Below, piece after piece: positions 25,081 to 40,450 of a stretch of DNA of 64,000 nucleotides. A program made the translations under genes and the position numbers. Below the pieces are notes generated by a model. It did not search any database. It saw only the letters and a program-made list of their open reading frames with translations, and was not told where the DNA came from. Each line of letters starts with the position of its first letter. Position 1 is the first letter of the stretch. The stretch is from Sacculina carcini (Eukaryota; Arthropoda; Thecostraca; Sacculinidae): NCBI GenBank assembly GCA_916048095.2, contig OU696595.1:6513165-6577164 (forward strand), in the 5' to 3' direction.

Positions 25081-27110
25081 TTTAGGTAACACTTAGGTAA
25101 CACTTAGGGCACACTTAGGTAACACTTAGGTAACACTTAGGGCACACTTAGGTAACACTTAGGTAACACTTAGGGTACACTTAGTTAACACTTAGGGCAC
25201 ACTTAGGTAACACTTAGGTAACACTTAGGGCACACTTAGGTAACACTTAGGGCACACTTAGGTAACACTTAGGTAAAACTTAGGGAACACTTAGCTAACA
25301 CTTAGGGCACACTTAGGGCATACTTAGGTAACACTTAGGTAACACTTAGGGCACACTTAGGTAACACTTAGGGCACACTTAGGTAACACTTAGGTAACAC
25401 TTAGGGCACACTTAGGTAACACTTAGGGCACACTTAGGTAACACTTAGGTAACACTTAGGGCACACTTAGGTAACACTTAGGTAACACTTAGGGCACACT
25501 TAGGTAACACTTAGGTAACACTTAGGTAACACTTAGGGTACACTTAGTTAACACTTAGGGCACACTTAGGTAACACTTAGGTAACACTTAGGGCACACTT
25601 AGGTAACACTTAGGGCACACTTAGGTAACACTTATGTAACACTTAGGTAACATTTATGTAACACTTAGGTGACACTTAGGGCACACTTAGGTAACACTTA
25701 GGGCACACTTAGGTAACACTTAGGGCACACTTAGGTAACACTTAGGGCACACTTAGGTAACACTTAGGGCACACTTAGGTAACACTTAGGGCACACTTAG
25801 GTAACACTTAGGTAACACTTGAGGCACACTTAGTTAACACTTAGGGCACACTTAGGTAACACTTAGGGCATACTTAGGTAACACTTAGGTAACACTTAGG
25901 TAACACTTAGGTAACACTTAGGTAACACTTAGGTAACACTTAGGTAACACTTAGGGTACACTTAGTTAACACTTAGGGCACACTTAGGTAACACTTAGGT
26001 AACACTTAGGGCACACTTAGGTAACACTTAGGGCACACTTAGGTAACACTTATGTAACACTTAGGTAACATTTATGTAACACTTAGGTAACACTTAGGGC
26101 ACACTTAGGTAACACTTAGGGCACACTTAGGTAACACTTAGGGCACACTTAGGTAACACTTAGGGCACACTTAGGTAACACTTAGGGCACACTTAGGTAA
26201 CACTTAGGTAACACTTAGGTAACACTTAGGTAACACTTAGGTAACACTTATGTAACACTTAGGTAACATTTATGTAACACTTAGGTAACACTTAGGTAAC
26301 ACTTAGGTAACACTTAGGTAACACTTAGGGCACACTTAGGTAACACTTAGGTAACACTTAGGGCACACTTAGGTAACACTTAGGGCACACTTAGGGCACA
26401 CTTAGGTAACACTTATGTAACACTTAGGTAACATTTATGTAACACTTAGGTAACACTTAGGGCATTCTTAGGTAACACTTAGGTAACACTTAGGGCACAC
26501 TTAGGCAACACTTAGGGCACACTTAGGTAACACTTAGGGCACACTTAGGTAACACTTAGGGCACACTTAGGGTACACTTAGGTAACACTTGAGGCACACT
26601 TAGTTAACACTTAGGGCACACTTAGGGCACACTTAGGGCATACTTAGGTAACACTTAGGTAACACTTAGGTAACACTTAGGTAACACTTAGGTAACACTT
26701 AGGGTACACTTAGTTAACACTTAGGGCACACTTAGGTAACACTCAGGTAACACTTAGGGCACACTTAGGGCACACTTAGGGCACACTTAGGTAACACTTG
26801 GGTTACACTTAGGTAACACTTAGGGTACACTTAGGTAACACTTAGGTAACACTTAGGGCACACTTAGGTAACACTTAGGGCACACTTAGGGCACACTTAG
26901 GTAACACTTAGGGCACACTTAGGAAACACTTAGGTAACACTTAGGTAACACTTAGGGCACACTTAGGTAACACTTAGGTAACACTTAGGTAACACTTAGG
27001 GTACACTTAGGTAACACTTGAGGCACACTTAGTTAACACTTAGGGCACACTTAGGTAACACTTAGGGCATACTTAGGTAACACTTAGGTAACACTTAGGT
27101 AACACTTAGG
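25081..27110. repeat. Module of about 2.1 kb, copy 2 of 3
   Basis: Second copy with the same marker order: TTTAGGTAACA 25081, CTTAGCTAACA 25290, CTTAGGTGACA 25664, TTTATGTAACA 26071 and 26269, CTTAGGGCATT 26456, CTCAGGTAACA 26742, CTTGAGGCACA 27017. It stands directly after copy 1. The third copy lies 2,849 bp (left part) or 2,838 bp (right part) further on. Confidence 0.8.
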
Positions 27111-27929
27111 GCACACTTAGGTAACACTTAGGGCACACTTAGGTAAAACTTAGGGAACACTTAGGTAACACTTAGGGCACACTTAGGGCATACTTAGGTA
27201 ACACTTAGGTAACACTTAGGGCACACTTAGGTAACACTTAGGGCACACTTAGGTAACACTTAGGTAACACTTAGGGCACACTTAGGTAACACTTAGGGCA
27301 CACTTAGGTAACACTTAGGTAACACTTAGGGCACACTTAGGTAACACTTAGGTAACACTTAGGGCACACTTAGGTAACACTTAGGTAACACTTAGGTAAC
27401 ACTTAGGGTACACTTAGTTAACACTTAGGGCACACTTAGGTAACACTTAGGTAACACTTAGGGCACACTTAGGTAACACTTAGGGCACACTTAGGTAACA
27501 CTTATGTAACACTTAGGTAACATTTATGTAACACTTAGGTGACACTTAGGGCACACTTAGGTAACACTTAGGGCACACTTAGGTAACACTTAGGGCACAC
27601 TTAGGTAACACTTAGGGCACACTTAGGGCACACTTAGGTAACACTTAGGGCACACTTAGGAAACACTTAGGTAACACTTAGGTAACACTTAGGGCACACT
27701 TAGGTAACACTTAGGTAACACTTAGGTAACACTTAGGGTACACTTAGGTAACACTTGAGGCACACTTAGTTAACACTTAGGGCACACTTAGGTAACACTT
27801 AGGGCATACTTAGGTAACACTTAGGTAACACTTAGGGCACACTTAGGTAACACTTAGGTAACACTTAGGTAACACTTAGGTAACACTTAGGGCACACTTA
27901 GGTAACACTTAGGTAACACTTAGGTAACA

Positions 27930-29940
27930 TTTAGGTAACACTTAGGTAACACTTAGGGCACACTTAGGTAACACTTAGGTAACACTTAGGGCACACTTAG
28001 GTAACACTTAGGTAACACTTAGGGTACACTTAGTTAACACTTAGGGCACACTTAGGTAACACTTAGGTAACACTTAGGGCACACTTAGGTAACACTTAGG
28101 GCACACTTAGGTAACACTTAGGTAAAACTTAGGGAACACTTAGCTAACACTTAGGGCACACTTAGGGCATACTTAGGTAACACTTAGGTAACACTTAGGG
28201 CACACTTAGGTAACACTTAGGGCACACTTAGGTAACACTTAGGTAACACTTAGGGCACACTTAGGTAACACTTAGGGCACACTTAGGTAACACTTAGGTA
28301 ACACTTAGGGCACACTTAGGTAACACTTAGGTAACACTTAGGGCACACTTAGGTAACACTTAGGTAACACTTAGGTAACACTTAGGGTACACTTAGTTAA
28401 CACTTAGGGCACACTTAGGTAACACTTAGGTAACACTTAGGGCACACTTAGGTAACACTTAGGGCACACTTAGGTAACACTTATGTAACACTTAGGTAAC
28501 ATTTATGTAACACTTAGGTGACACTTAGGGCACACTTAGGTAACACTTAGGGCACACTTAGGTAACACTTAGGGCACACTTAGGTAACACTTAGGGCACA
28601 CTTAGGTAACACTTAGGGCACACTTAGGTAACACTTAGGGCACACTTAGGTAACACTTAGGTAACACTTGAGGCACACTTAGTTAACACTTAGGGCACAC
28701 TTAGGTAACACTTAGGGCATACTTAGGTAACACTTAGGTAACACTTAGGTAACACTTAGGTAACACTTAGGTAACACTTAGGTAACACTTAGGTAACACT
28801 TAGGGCACACTTAGTTAACACTTAGGGCACACTTAGGTAACACTTAGGTAACACTTAGGGCACACTTAGGTAACACTTAGGGCACACTTAGGTAACACTT
28901 ATGTAACACTTAGGTAACATTTATGTAACACTTAGGTAACACTTAGGGCACACTTAGGTAACACTTAGGGCACACTTAGGTAACACTTAGGGCACACTTA
29001 GGTAACACTTAGGGCACACTTAGGTAACACTTAGGGCACACTTAGGTAACACTTAGGTAACACTTAGGTAACACTTAGGTAACACTTAGGTAACACTTAT
29101 GTAACACTTAGGTAACATTTATGTAACACTTAGGTAACACTTAGGTAACACTTAGGTAACACTTAGGTAACACTTAGGGCACACTTAGGTAACACTTAGG
29201 TAACACTTAGGGCACACTTAGGTAACACTTAGGGCACACTTAGGTAACACTTATGTAACACTTAGGTAACATTTATGTAACACTTAGGTAACACTTAGGG
29301 CATACTTAGGTAACACTTAGGTAACACTTAGGGCACACTTAGGCAACACTTAGGGCACACTTAGGTAACACTTAGGGCACACTTAGGTAACACTTAGGGC
29401 ACACTTAGGGTACACTTAGGTAACACTTGAGGCACACTTAGTTAACACTTAGGGCACACTTAGGGCACACTTAGGGCATACTTAGGTAACACTTAGGTAA
29501 CACTTAGGTAACACTTAGGTAACACTTAGGTAACACTTAGGGTACACTTAGTTAACACTTAGGGCACACTTAGGTAACACTCAGGTAACACTTAGGGCAC
29601 ACTTAGGGCACACTTAGGGCACACTTAGGTAACACTTGGGTTACACTTAGGTAACACTTAGGGTACACTTAGGTAACACTTAGGTAACACTTAGGGCACA
29701 CTTAGGTAACACTTAGGGCACACTTAGGGCACACTTAGGTAACACTTAGGGCACACTTAGGAAACACTTAGGTAACACTTAGGTAACACTTAGGGCACAC
29801 TTAGGTAACACTTAGGTAACACTTAGGTAACACTTAGGGTACACTTAGGTAACACTTGAGGCACACTTAGTTAACACTTAGGGCACACTTAGGTAACACT
29901 TAGGGCATACTTAGGTAACACTTAGGTAACACTTAGGTAA
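27930..29940. repeat. Module of about 2.1 kb, copy 3 of 3
   Basis: Third copy: TTTAGGTAACA 27930, CTTAGCTAACA 28139, CTTAGGTGACA 28513, TTTATGTAACA 28920 and 29118, CTCAGGTAACA 29580. The CTTAGGGCATT marker of the other copies is CTTAGGGCATA at 29294. It is separated from copy 2 by about 0.8 kb, part of which (around 27534) recurs 2,838 bp later at 30372, so the tandem unit here is about 2.84 kb. Shortened relatives start at 31780 and 33573. Confidence 0.78.
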
Positions 29941-32120
29941 CACTTAGGGCACACTTAGGTAACACTTAGGGCACACTTAGGTAAAACTTAGGGAACACTT
30001 AGGTAACACTTAGGGCACACTTAGGGCATACTTAGGTAACACTTAGGTAACACTTAGGGCACACTTAGGTAACACTTAGGGCACACTTAGGTAACACTTA
30101 GGTAACACTTAGGGCACACTTAGGTAACACTTAGGGCACACTTAGGTAACACTTAGGTAACACTTAGGGCACACTTAGGTAACACTTAGGTAACACTTAG
30201 GGCACACTTAGGTAACACTTAGGTAACACTTAGGTAACACTTAGGGTACACTTAGGTAACACTTAGGGCACACTTAGGTAACACTTAGGTAACACTTAGG
30301 GCACACTTAGGTAACACTTAGGGCACACTTAGGTAACACTTATGTAACACTTAGGTAACATTTATGTAACACTTAGGTGACACTTAGGGCACACTTAGGT
30401 AACACTTAGGGCACACTTAGGTAACACTTAGGGCACACTTAGGTAACACTTAGGGCACACTTAGGTAACACTTAGGGCACACTTAGGTAACACTTAGGTA
30501 ACACTTAGGGCACACTTAGGTAACACTTAGGTAACACTTAGGGCACACTTAGGTAACACTTAGGGCACACTTAGGTAACACTTATGTAACACTTAGGTAA
30601 CATTTATGTAACACTTAGGTAACACTTAGGGCACACTTAGGTAACACTTAGGGCACACTTAGGTAACACTTAGGGCACACTTAGGTAACACTTAGGGCAC
30701 ACTTAGGTAACACTTAGGGCACACTTAGGTAACACTTAGGTAACACTTGAGGCACACTTAGGGCACACTTAGGTAACACTTAGGGCATACTTAGGTAACA
30801 CTTAGGAAACACTTAGGTAACACTTAGGTAACACTTAGGTAACACTTAGGTAACACTTAGGTAACACTTAGGGTACACTTAGTTAACACTTCGGGCACAC
30901 TTAGGTAACACTTAGGTAACACTTAGGTAACACTTAGGGCACACTTAGGGCATACTTAGGTAACACTTAGGTAACACTTAGGGCACACTTAGGTAACACT
31001 TAGGGCACACTTAGGTAACACTTAGGTAACACTTAGGGCACACTTAGGTAACACTTAGGGCACACTTAGGTAACACTTAGGTAACACTTAGGGCACACTT
31101 AGGTAACACTTAGGTAACACTTAGGGCACACTTAGGTAACACTTAGGTAACACTTAGGTAACACTTAGGGTACACTTAGTTAACACTTAGGGCACACTTA
31201 GGTAACACTTAGGTAACACTTAGGGCACACTTAGGTAACACTTAGGGCACACTTAGGTAACACTTATGTAACACTTAGGTAACATTTATGTAACACTTAG
31301 GTGACACTTAGGGCACACTTAGGTAACACTTAGGGCACACTTAGGTAACACTTAGGGCACACTTAGGTAACACTTAGGGCACACTTAGGTAACACTTAGG
31401 GCACACTTAGGTAACACTTAGGTAACACTTAGGGCACACTTAGGTAACACTTAGGTAACACTTAGGGCACACTTAGGTAACACTTAGGGCACACTTAGGT
31501 AACACTTATGTAACACTTAGGTAACATTTATGTAACACTTAGGTAACACTTAGGGCACACTTAGGTAACACTTAGGGCACACTTAGGTAACACTTAGGTA
31601 ACACTTAGGTAACACTTAGGGCACACTTAGGTAACACTTAGGTAACACTTAGGGCACACTTAGGTAACACTTAGGTAACACTTAGGGCACACTTAGGTAA
31701 CACTTAGGTAACACTTAGGTAACACTTAGGTAACACTTAGGGCACACTTAGGTAACACTTAGGTAACACTTAGGTAACATTTAGGTAACACTTAGGTAAC
31801 ACTTAGGGCACACTTAGGTAACACTTAGGTAACACTTAGGGCACACTTAGGTAACACTTAGGTAACACTTAGGGTACACTTAGTTAACACTTAGGGCACA
31901 CTTAGGTAACACTTAGGTAACACTTAGGGCACACTTAGGTAACACTTAGGGCACACTTAGGTAACACTTAGGTAAAACTTAGGGAACACTTAGCTAACAC
32001 TTAGGGCACACTTAGGGCACACTTAGGTAACACTTAGGTAACACTTAGGGCACACTTAGGTAACACTTAGGGCACACTTAGGTAACACTTAGGTAACACT
32101 TAGGGCACACTTAGGTAACA
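29250..32120. repeat. Segmental copy 1 of a pair spaced 6,875 bp
   Basis: This stretch recurs at about 36125-38995 (625 monomers). Matching markers are CTTAGGGCATA/CTTAGGGCATT 29294/36169, CTCAGGTAACA 29580/36455, CTTAGGTGACA 30372/37247 and 31296/38171, CTTCGGGCACA 30889/37764, TTTAGGTAACA 31780/38655 and CTTAGCTAACA 31989/38864. At least two single-base differences are visible: the one just given and CTTAGGGCACA versus CTTAGGGCATA at about 32011 and 38886. Confidence 0.85.
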
Positions 32121-35100
32121 CTTAGGGCACACTTAGGTAACACTTAGGTAACACTTAGGGCACACTTAGGTAACACTTAGGTAACACTTAGGGCACACTT
32201 AGGTAACACTTAGGTAACACTTAGGTAACACTTAGGGTACACTTAGTTAACACTTAGGGCACACTTAGGTAACACTTAGGTAACACTTAGGGCACACTTA
32301 GGTAACACTTAGGGCACACTTAGGTAACACTTATGTAACACTTAGGTAACATTTATGTAACACTTAGGTGACACTTAGGGCACACTTAGGTAACACTTAG
32401 GGCACACTTAGGTAACACTTAGGGCACACTTAGGTAACACTTAGGGCACACTTAGGTAACACTTAGGGCACACTTAGGTAACACTTAGGGCACACTTAGG
32501 TAACACTTAGGTAACACTTGAGGCACACTTAGTTAACACTTAGGGCACACTTAGGTAACACTTAGGGCATACTTAGGTAACACTTAGGTAACACTTAGGT
32601 AACACTTAGGTAACACTTAGGTAACACTTAGGTAACACTTAGGTAACACTTAGGGTACACTTAGTTAACACTTAGGGCACACTTAGGTAACACTTAGGTA
32701 ACACTTAGGGCACACTTAGGTAACACTTAGGGCACACTTAGGTAACACTTATGTAACACTTAGGTAACATTTATGTAACACTTAGGTAACACTTAGGGCA
32801 CACTTAGGTAACACTTAGGTAACACTTAGGGCACACTTAGGTAACACTTAGGGCACACTTAGGTAACACTTAGGTAACACTTAGGGCACACTTAGGTAAC
32901 ACTTAGGTAACACTTAGGGCACACTTAGGTAACACTTAGGTAACACTTAGGTAACACTTAGGGTACACTTAGTTAACACTTAGGGCACACTTAGGTAACA
33001 CTTAGGTAACACTTAGGGCACACTTAGGTAACACTTAGGGCACACTTAGGTAACACTTATGTAACACTTAGGTAACATTTATGTAACACTTAGGTGACAC
33101 TTAGGGCACACTTAGGTAACACTTAGGGCACACTTAGGTAACACTTAGGGCACACTTAGGTAACACTTAGGGCACACTTAGGTAACACTTAGGGCACACT
33201 TAGGTAACACTTAGGTAACACTTAGGGCACACTTAGGTAACACTTAGGTAACACTTAGGGCACACTTAGGTAACACTTAGGGCACACTTAGGTAACACTT
33301 ATGTAACACTTAGGTAACATTTATGTAACACTTAGGTAACACTTAGGGCACACTTAGGTAACACTTAGGGCACACTTAGGTAACACTTAGGTAACACTTA
33401 GGTAACACTTAGGGCACACTTAGGTAACACTTAGGTAACACTTAGGGCACACTTAGGTAACACTTAGGTAACACTTAGGGCACACTTAGGTAACACTTAG
33501 GTAACACTTAGGTAACACTTAGGTAACACTTAGGGCACACTTAGGTAACACTTAGGTAACACTTAGGTAACATTTAGGTAACACTTAGGTAACACTTAGG
33601 GCACACTTAGGTAACACTTAGGTAACACTTAGGGCACACTTAGGTAACACTTAGGTAACACTTAGGGTACACTTAGTTAACACTTAGGGCACACTTAGGT
33701 AACACTTAGGTAACACTTAGGGCACACTTAGGTAACACTTAGGGCACACTTAGGTAACACTTAGGTAAAACTTAGGGAACACTTAGCTAACACTTAGGGC
33801 ACACTTAGGGCATACTTAGGTAACACTTAGGTAACACTTAGGGCACACTTAGGTAACACTTAGGGCACACTTAGGTAACACTTAGGTAACACTTAGGGCA
33901 CACTTAGGTAACACTTAGGGCACACTTAGGTAACACTTAGGTAACACTTAGGGCACACTTAGGTAACACTTAGGTAACACTTAGGGCACACTTAGGTAAC
34001 ACTTAGGTAACACTTAGGTAACACTTAGGGTACACTTAGTTAACACTTAGGGCACACTTAGGTAACACTTAGGTAACACTTAGGGCACACTTAGGTAACA
34101 CTTAGGGCACACTTAGGTAACACTTATGTAACACTTAGGTAACATTTATGTAACACTTAGGTGACACTTAGGGCACACTTAGGTAACACTTAGGGCACAC
34201 TTAGGTAACACTTAGGGCACACTTAGGTAACACTTAGGGCACACTTAGGTAACACTTAGGGCACACTTAGGTAACACTTAGGGCACACTTAGGTAACACT
34301 TAGGTAACACTTGAGGCACACTTAGTTAACACTTAGGGCACACTTAGGTAACACTTAGGGCATACTTAGGTAACACTTAGGTAACACTTAGGTAACACTT
34401 AGGTAACACTTAGGTAACACTTAGGTAACACTTAGGTAACACTTAGGGTACACTTAGTTAACACTTAGGGCACACTTAGGTAACACTTAGGTAACACTTA
34501 GGGCACACTTAGGTAACACTTAGGGCACACTTAGGTAACACTTATGTAACACTTAGGTAACATTTATGTAACACTTAGGTAACACTTAGGGCACACTTAG
34601 GTAACACTTAGGGCACACTTAGGTAACACTTAGGGCACACTTAGGTAACACTTAGGGCACACTTAGGTAACACTTAGGGCACACTTAGGTAACACTTAGG
34701 TAACACTTAGGTAACACTTAGGTAACACTTAGGTAACACTTATGTAACACTTAGGTAACATTTATGTAACACTTAGGTAACACTTAGGTAACACTTAGGT
34801 AACACTTAGGTAACACTTAGGGCACACTTAGGTAACACTTAGGTAACACTTAGGGCACACTTAGGTAACACTTAGGGCACACTTAGGTAACACTTATGTA
34901 ACACTTAGGTAACATTTATGTAACACTTAGGTAACACTTAGGGCATTCTTAGGTAACACTTAGGTAACACTTAGGTAACACTTAGGTAACACTTAGGTAA
35001 CACTTAGGTAACACTTAGGTAACACTTAGGGTACACTTAGTTAACACTTCGGGCACACTTAGGTAACACTTAGGTAACACTTAGGGCACACTTAGGGCAT

Positions 35101-36124
35101 ACTTAGGTAACACTTAGGTAACACTTAGGGCACACTTAGGTAACACTTAGGGCACACTTAGGTAACACTTAGGTAACACTTAGGTAACACTTAGGGCACA
35201 CTTAGGTAACACTTAGGTAACACTTAGGGCACACTTAGGTAACACTTAGGGCACACTTAGGTAACACTTATGTAACACTTAGGTAACATTTATGTAACAC
35301 TTAGGTGACACTTAGGGCACACTTAGGTAACACTTAGGGCACACTTAGGTAACACTTAGGGCACACTTAGGTAACACTTAGGGCACACTTAGGTAACACT
35401 TAGGGCACACTTAGGTAACACTTAGGGCACACTTAGGTAACACTTAGGTAACACTTGAGGCACACTTAGTTAACACTTAGGGCACACTTAGGTAACACTT
35501 AGGGCATACTTAGGTAACACTTAGGTAACACTTAGGTAACACTTAGGTAACACTTAGGTAACACTTAGGTAACACTTAGGTAACACTTAGGGTACACTTA
35601 GTTAACACTTAGGGCACACTTAGGTAACACTTAGGTAACACTTAGGGCACACTTAGGTAACACTTAGGGCACACTTAGGTAACACTTATGTAACACTTAG
35701 GTAACATTTATGTAACACTTAGGTAACACTTAGGGCACACTTAGGTAACACTTAGGGCACACTTAGGTAACACTTAGGGCACACTTAGGTAACACTTAGG
35801 GCACACTTAGGTAACACTTAGGGCACACTTAGGTAACACTTAGGTAACACTTAGGTAACACTTAGGTAACACTTAGGTAACACTTATGTAACACTTAGGT
35901 AACATTTATGTAACACTTAGGTAACACTTAGGTAACACTTAGGTAACACTTAGGTAACACTTAGGGCACACTTAGGTAACACTTAGGTAACACTTAGGGC
36001 ACACTTAGGTAACACTTAGGGCACACTTAGGTAACACTTATGTAACACTTAGGTAACACTTAGGTAACACTTAGGTAACACTTAGGTAACACTTATGTAA
36101 CACTTAGGTAACATTTATGTAACA

Positions 36125-38995
36125 CTTAGGTAACACTTAGGTAACATTTATGTAACACTTAGGTAACACTTAGGGCATTCTTAGGTAACACTTAGGTAAC
36201 ACTTAGGGCACACTTAGGCAACACTTAGGGCACACTTAGGTAACACTTAGGGCACACTTAGGTAACACTTAGGGCACACTTAGGGTACACTTAGGTAACA
36301 CTTGAGGCACACTTAGTTAACACTTAGGGCACACTTAGGGCACACTTAGGGCATACTTAGGTAACACTTAGGTAACACTTAGGTAACACTTAGGTAACAC
36401 TTAGGTAACACTTAGGGTACACTTAGTTAACACTTAGGGCACACTTAGGTAACACTCAGGTAACACTTAGGGCACACTTAGGGCACACTTAGGGCACACT
36501 TAGGTAACACTTGGGTTACACTTAGGTAACACTTAGGGTACACTTAGGTAACACTTAGGTAACACTTAGGGCACACTTAGGTAACACTTAGGGCACACTT
36601 AGGGCACACTTAGGTAACACTTAGGGCACACTTAGGAAACACTTAGGTAACACTTAGGTAACACTTAGGGCACACTTAGGTAACACTTAGGTAACACTTA
36701 GGTAACACTTAGGGTACACTTAGGTAACACTTGAGGCACACTTAGTTAACACTTAGGGCACACTTAGGTAACACTTAGGGCATACTTAGGTAACACTTAG
36801 GTAACACTTAGGTAACACTTAGGGCACACTTAGGTAACACTTAGGGCACACTTAGGTAAAACTTAGGGAACACTTAGGTAACACTTAGGGCACACTTAGG
36901 GCATACTTAGGTAACACTTAGGTAACACTTAGGGCACACTTAGGTAACACTTAGGGCACACTTAGGTAACACTTAGGTAACACTTAGGGCACACTTAGGT
37001 AACACTTAGGGCACACTTAGGTAACACTTAGGTAACACTTAGGGCACACTTAGGTAACACTTAGGTAACACTTAGGGCACACTTAGGTAACACTTAGGTA
37101 ACACTTAGGTAACACTTAGGGTACACTTAGTTAACACTTAGGGCACACTTAGGTAACACTTAGGTAACACTTAGGGCACACTTAGGTAACACTTAGGGCA
37201 CACTTAGGTAACACTTATGTAACACTTAGGTAACATTTATGTAACACTTAGGTGACACTTAGGGCACACTTAGGTAACACTTAGGGCACACTTAGGTAAC
37301 ACTTAGGGCACACTTAGGTAACACTTAGGGCACACTTAGGTAACACTTAGGGCACACTTAGGTAACACTTAGGTAACACTTAGGGCACACTTAGGTAACA
37401 CTTAGGTAACACTTAGGGCACACTTAGGTAACACTTAGGGCACACTTAGGTAACACTTATGTAACACTTAGGTAACATTTATGTAACACTTAGGTAACAC
37501 TTAGGGCACACTTAGGTAACACTTAGGGCACACTTAGGTAACACTTAGGGCACACTTAGGTAACACTTAGGGCACACTTAGGTAACACTTAGGGCACACT
37601 TAGGTAACACTTAGGTAACACTTGAGGCACACTTAGGGCACACTTAGGTAACACTTAGGGCATACTTAGGTAACACTTAGGAAACACTTAGGTAACACTT
37701 AGGTAACACTTAGGTAACACTTAGGTAACACTTAGGTAACACTTAGGGTACACTTAGTTAACACTTCGGGCACACTTAGGTAACACTTAGGTAACACTTA
37801 GGTAACACTTAGGGCACACTTAGGGCATACTTAGGTAACACTTAGGTAACACTTAGGGCACACTTAGGTAACACTTAGGGCACACTTAGGTAACACTTAG
37901 GTAACACTTAGGGCACACTTAGGTAACACTTAGGGCACACTTAGGTAACACTTAGGTAACACTTAGGGCACACTTAGGTAACACTTAGGTAACACTTAGG
38001 GCACACTTAGGTAACACTTAGGTAACACTTAGGTAACACTTAGGGTACACTTAGTTAACACTTAGGGCACACTTAGGTAACACTTAGGTAACACTTAGGG
38101 CACACTTAGGTAACACTTAGGGCACACTTAGGTAACACTTATGTAACACTTAGGTAACATTTATGTAACACTTAGGTGACACTTAGGGCACACTTAGGTA
38201 ACACTTAGGGCACACTTAGGTAACACTTAGGGCACACTTAGGTAACACTTAGGGCACACTTAGGTAACACTTAGGGCACACTTAGGTAACACTTAGGTAA
38301 CACTTAGGGCACACTTAGGTAACACTTAGGTAACACTTAGGGCACACTTAGGTAACACTTAGGGCACACTTAGGTAACACTTATGTAACACTTAGGTAAC
38401 ATTTATGTAACACTTAGGTAACACTTAGGGCACACTTAGGTAACACTTAGGGCACACTTAGGTAACACTTAGGTAACACTTAGGTAACACTTAGGGCACA
38501 CTTAGGTAACACTTAGGTAACACTTAGGGCACACTTAGGTAACACTTAGGTAACACTTAGGGCACACTTAGGTAACACTTAGGTAACACTTAGGTAACAC
38601 TTAGGTAACACTTAGGGCACACTTAGGTAACACTTAGGTAACACTTAGGTAACATTTAGGTAACACTTAGGTAACACTTAGGGCACACTTAGGTAACACT
38701 TAGGTAACACTTAGGGCACACTTAGGTAACACTTAGGTAACACTTAGGGTACACTTAGTTAACACTTAGGGCACACTTAGGTAACACTTAGGTAACACTT
38801 AGGGCACACTTAGGTAACACTTAGGGCACACTTAGGTAACACTTAGGTAAAACTTAGGGAACACTTAGCTAACACTTAGGGCACACTTAGGGCATACTTA
38901 GGTAACACTTAGGTAACACTTAGGGCACACTTAGGTAACACTTAGGGCACACTTAGGTAACACTTAGGTAACACTTAGGGCACACTTAGGTAACA
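36125..38995. repeat. Segmental copy 2 of the pair spaced 6,875 bp
   Basis: Partner of 29250-32120. It ends where CTTGAGGCACA and CTTAGTTAACA replace the A/B alternation at about 39000. On the left, two TTTATGTAACA monomers only 33 bp apart (36114 and 36147) mark a local tandem expansion not present in the partner. Confidence 0.84.
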
Positions 38996-39700
38996 CTTAG
39001 GTAACACTTGAGGCACACTTAGTTAACACTTAGGGCACACTTAGGGCACACTTAGGTAACACTTAGGGCATACTTAGGTAACACTTAGGTAACACTTAGG
39101 TAACACTTAGGTAACACTTAGGTAACACTTAGGTAACACTTAGGTAACACTTAGGGTACACTTAGTTAACACTTCGGGCACACTTAGGGCACACTTAGGG
39201 CACACTTAGGTAACACTTAGGGCACACTTAGGTAACACTTAGGGCACACTTAGGTAACACTTAGGGCACACTTAGGTAACACTTAGGGCACACTTAGGTA
39301 ACACTTAGGTAACACTTGAGGCACACTTAGTTAACACTTAGGTAACACTTAGGTAACACTTAGGTAACACTTAGGTAACACTTAGGTAACACTTAGGGCA
39401 CACTTAGGGCACACTTAGGTAACACTTAGGTAACACTTAGGGCACACTTAGGTAACACTTAGGTAACACTTAGGCCACACTTAGGTAACACTTAGGTAAC
39501 ACTTAGGTAACACTTAGGTAACACTTAGGTAACACTTAGGGCACACTTAGGTAACACTTAGGTAACACTTAGGTAACACTTAGGTAACACTTAGGGCACA
39601 CTTAGGCAACACTTAGGTAACACTTAGGTAACACTTAGGGCACACTTAGGTAACACTTAGGGCACACTTAGGGCACACTTAGGTAACACTTAGGGCACAC

Positions 39701-40450
39701 TTAGGTAACACTTAGGTAACACTTAGGGCACACCTAGGCAACACTTAGGTAACACTTAGGGCACACTTAGGTAAAACTTAGGGCACACTTAGGGCACACT
39801 TAGGGCACACTTAGGGCACACTTAGGGCACACTTAGGTAACACTTAGGGCACACTTAGGTAACACTTAGGGCACACTTAGGTAACACTTAGGGCACACTT
39901 AGGTAACACTTAGGGCACACTTAGGTAACACTTAGGGCACACTTAGGTAACACTTAGGTAACACTTGAGGCACACTTAGTTAACACTTAGGTAACACTTA
40001 GGTAACACTTAGGGCACACTTAGGCAACACTTAGGGCACACTTAGGTAACACTTAGGGCACACTTAGGTAACACTTAGGGCACACTTAGGGTACACTTAG
40101 GTAACACTTGAGGCACACTTAGTTAACACTTAGGGCACACTTAGGGCACACTTAGGGCATACTTAGGTAACACTTAGGTAACACTTAGGTAACACTTGGG
40201 TAACACTTAGGTAACACTTAGGGTACACTTAGTTAACACTTAGGGCACACTTAGGTAACACTCAGGTAACACTTAGGGCACACTTAGGGCACACTTAGGG
40301 CACACTTAGGTAACACTTGGGTTACACTTAGGTAACACTTAGGGTACACTTAGGTACCACTTAGGTAACACTTAGGTAACACTTAGGACACACTTAGGTA
40401 ACACTTAGGTAACACTTAGGGTACACTTAGTTAACACTTAGGGCACACTT
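39701..40450. repeat. Local tandem duplication, copy 1 (1,650-bp spacing)
   Basis: About 750 bp beginning just before CCTAGGCAACA at 39733 and running through five type B monomers in a row (39777-39831), CTCAGGTAACA at 40261 and CTTAGGTACCA at 40349. The same order and spacing recur 1,650 bp later. The stretch is a shortened relative of the 15.18-15.8 and 19.9-20.5 kb segments. Confidence 0.85.
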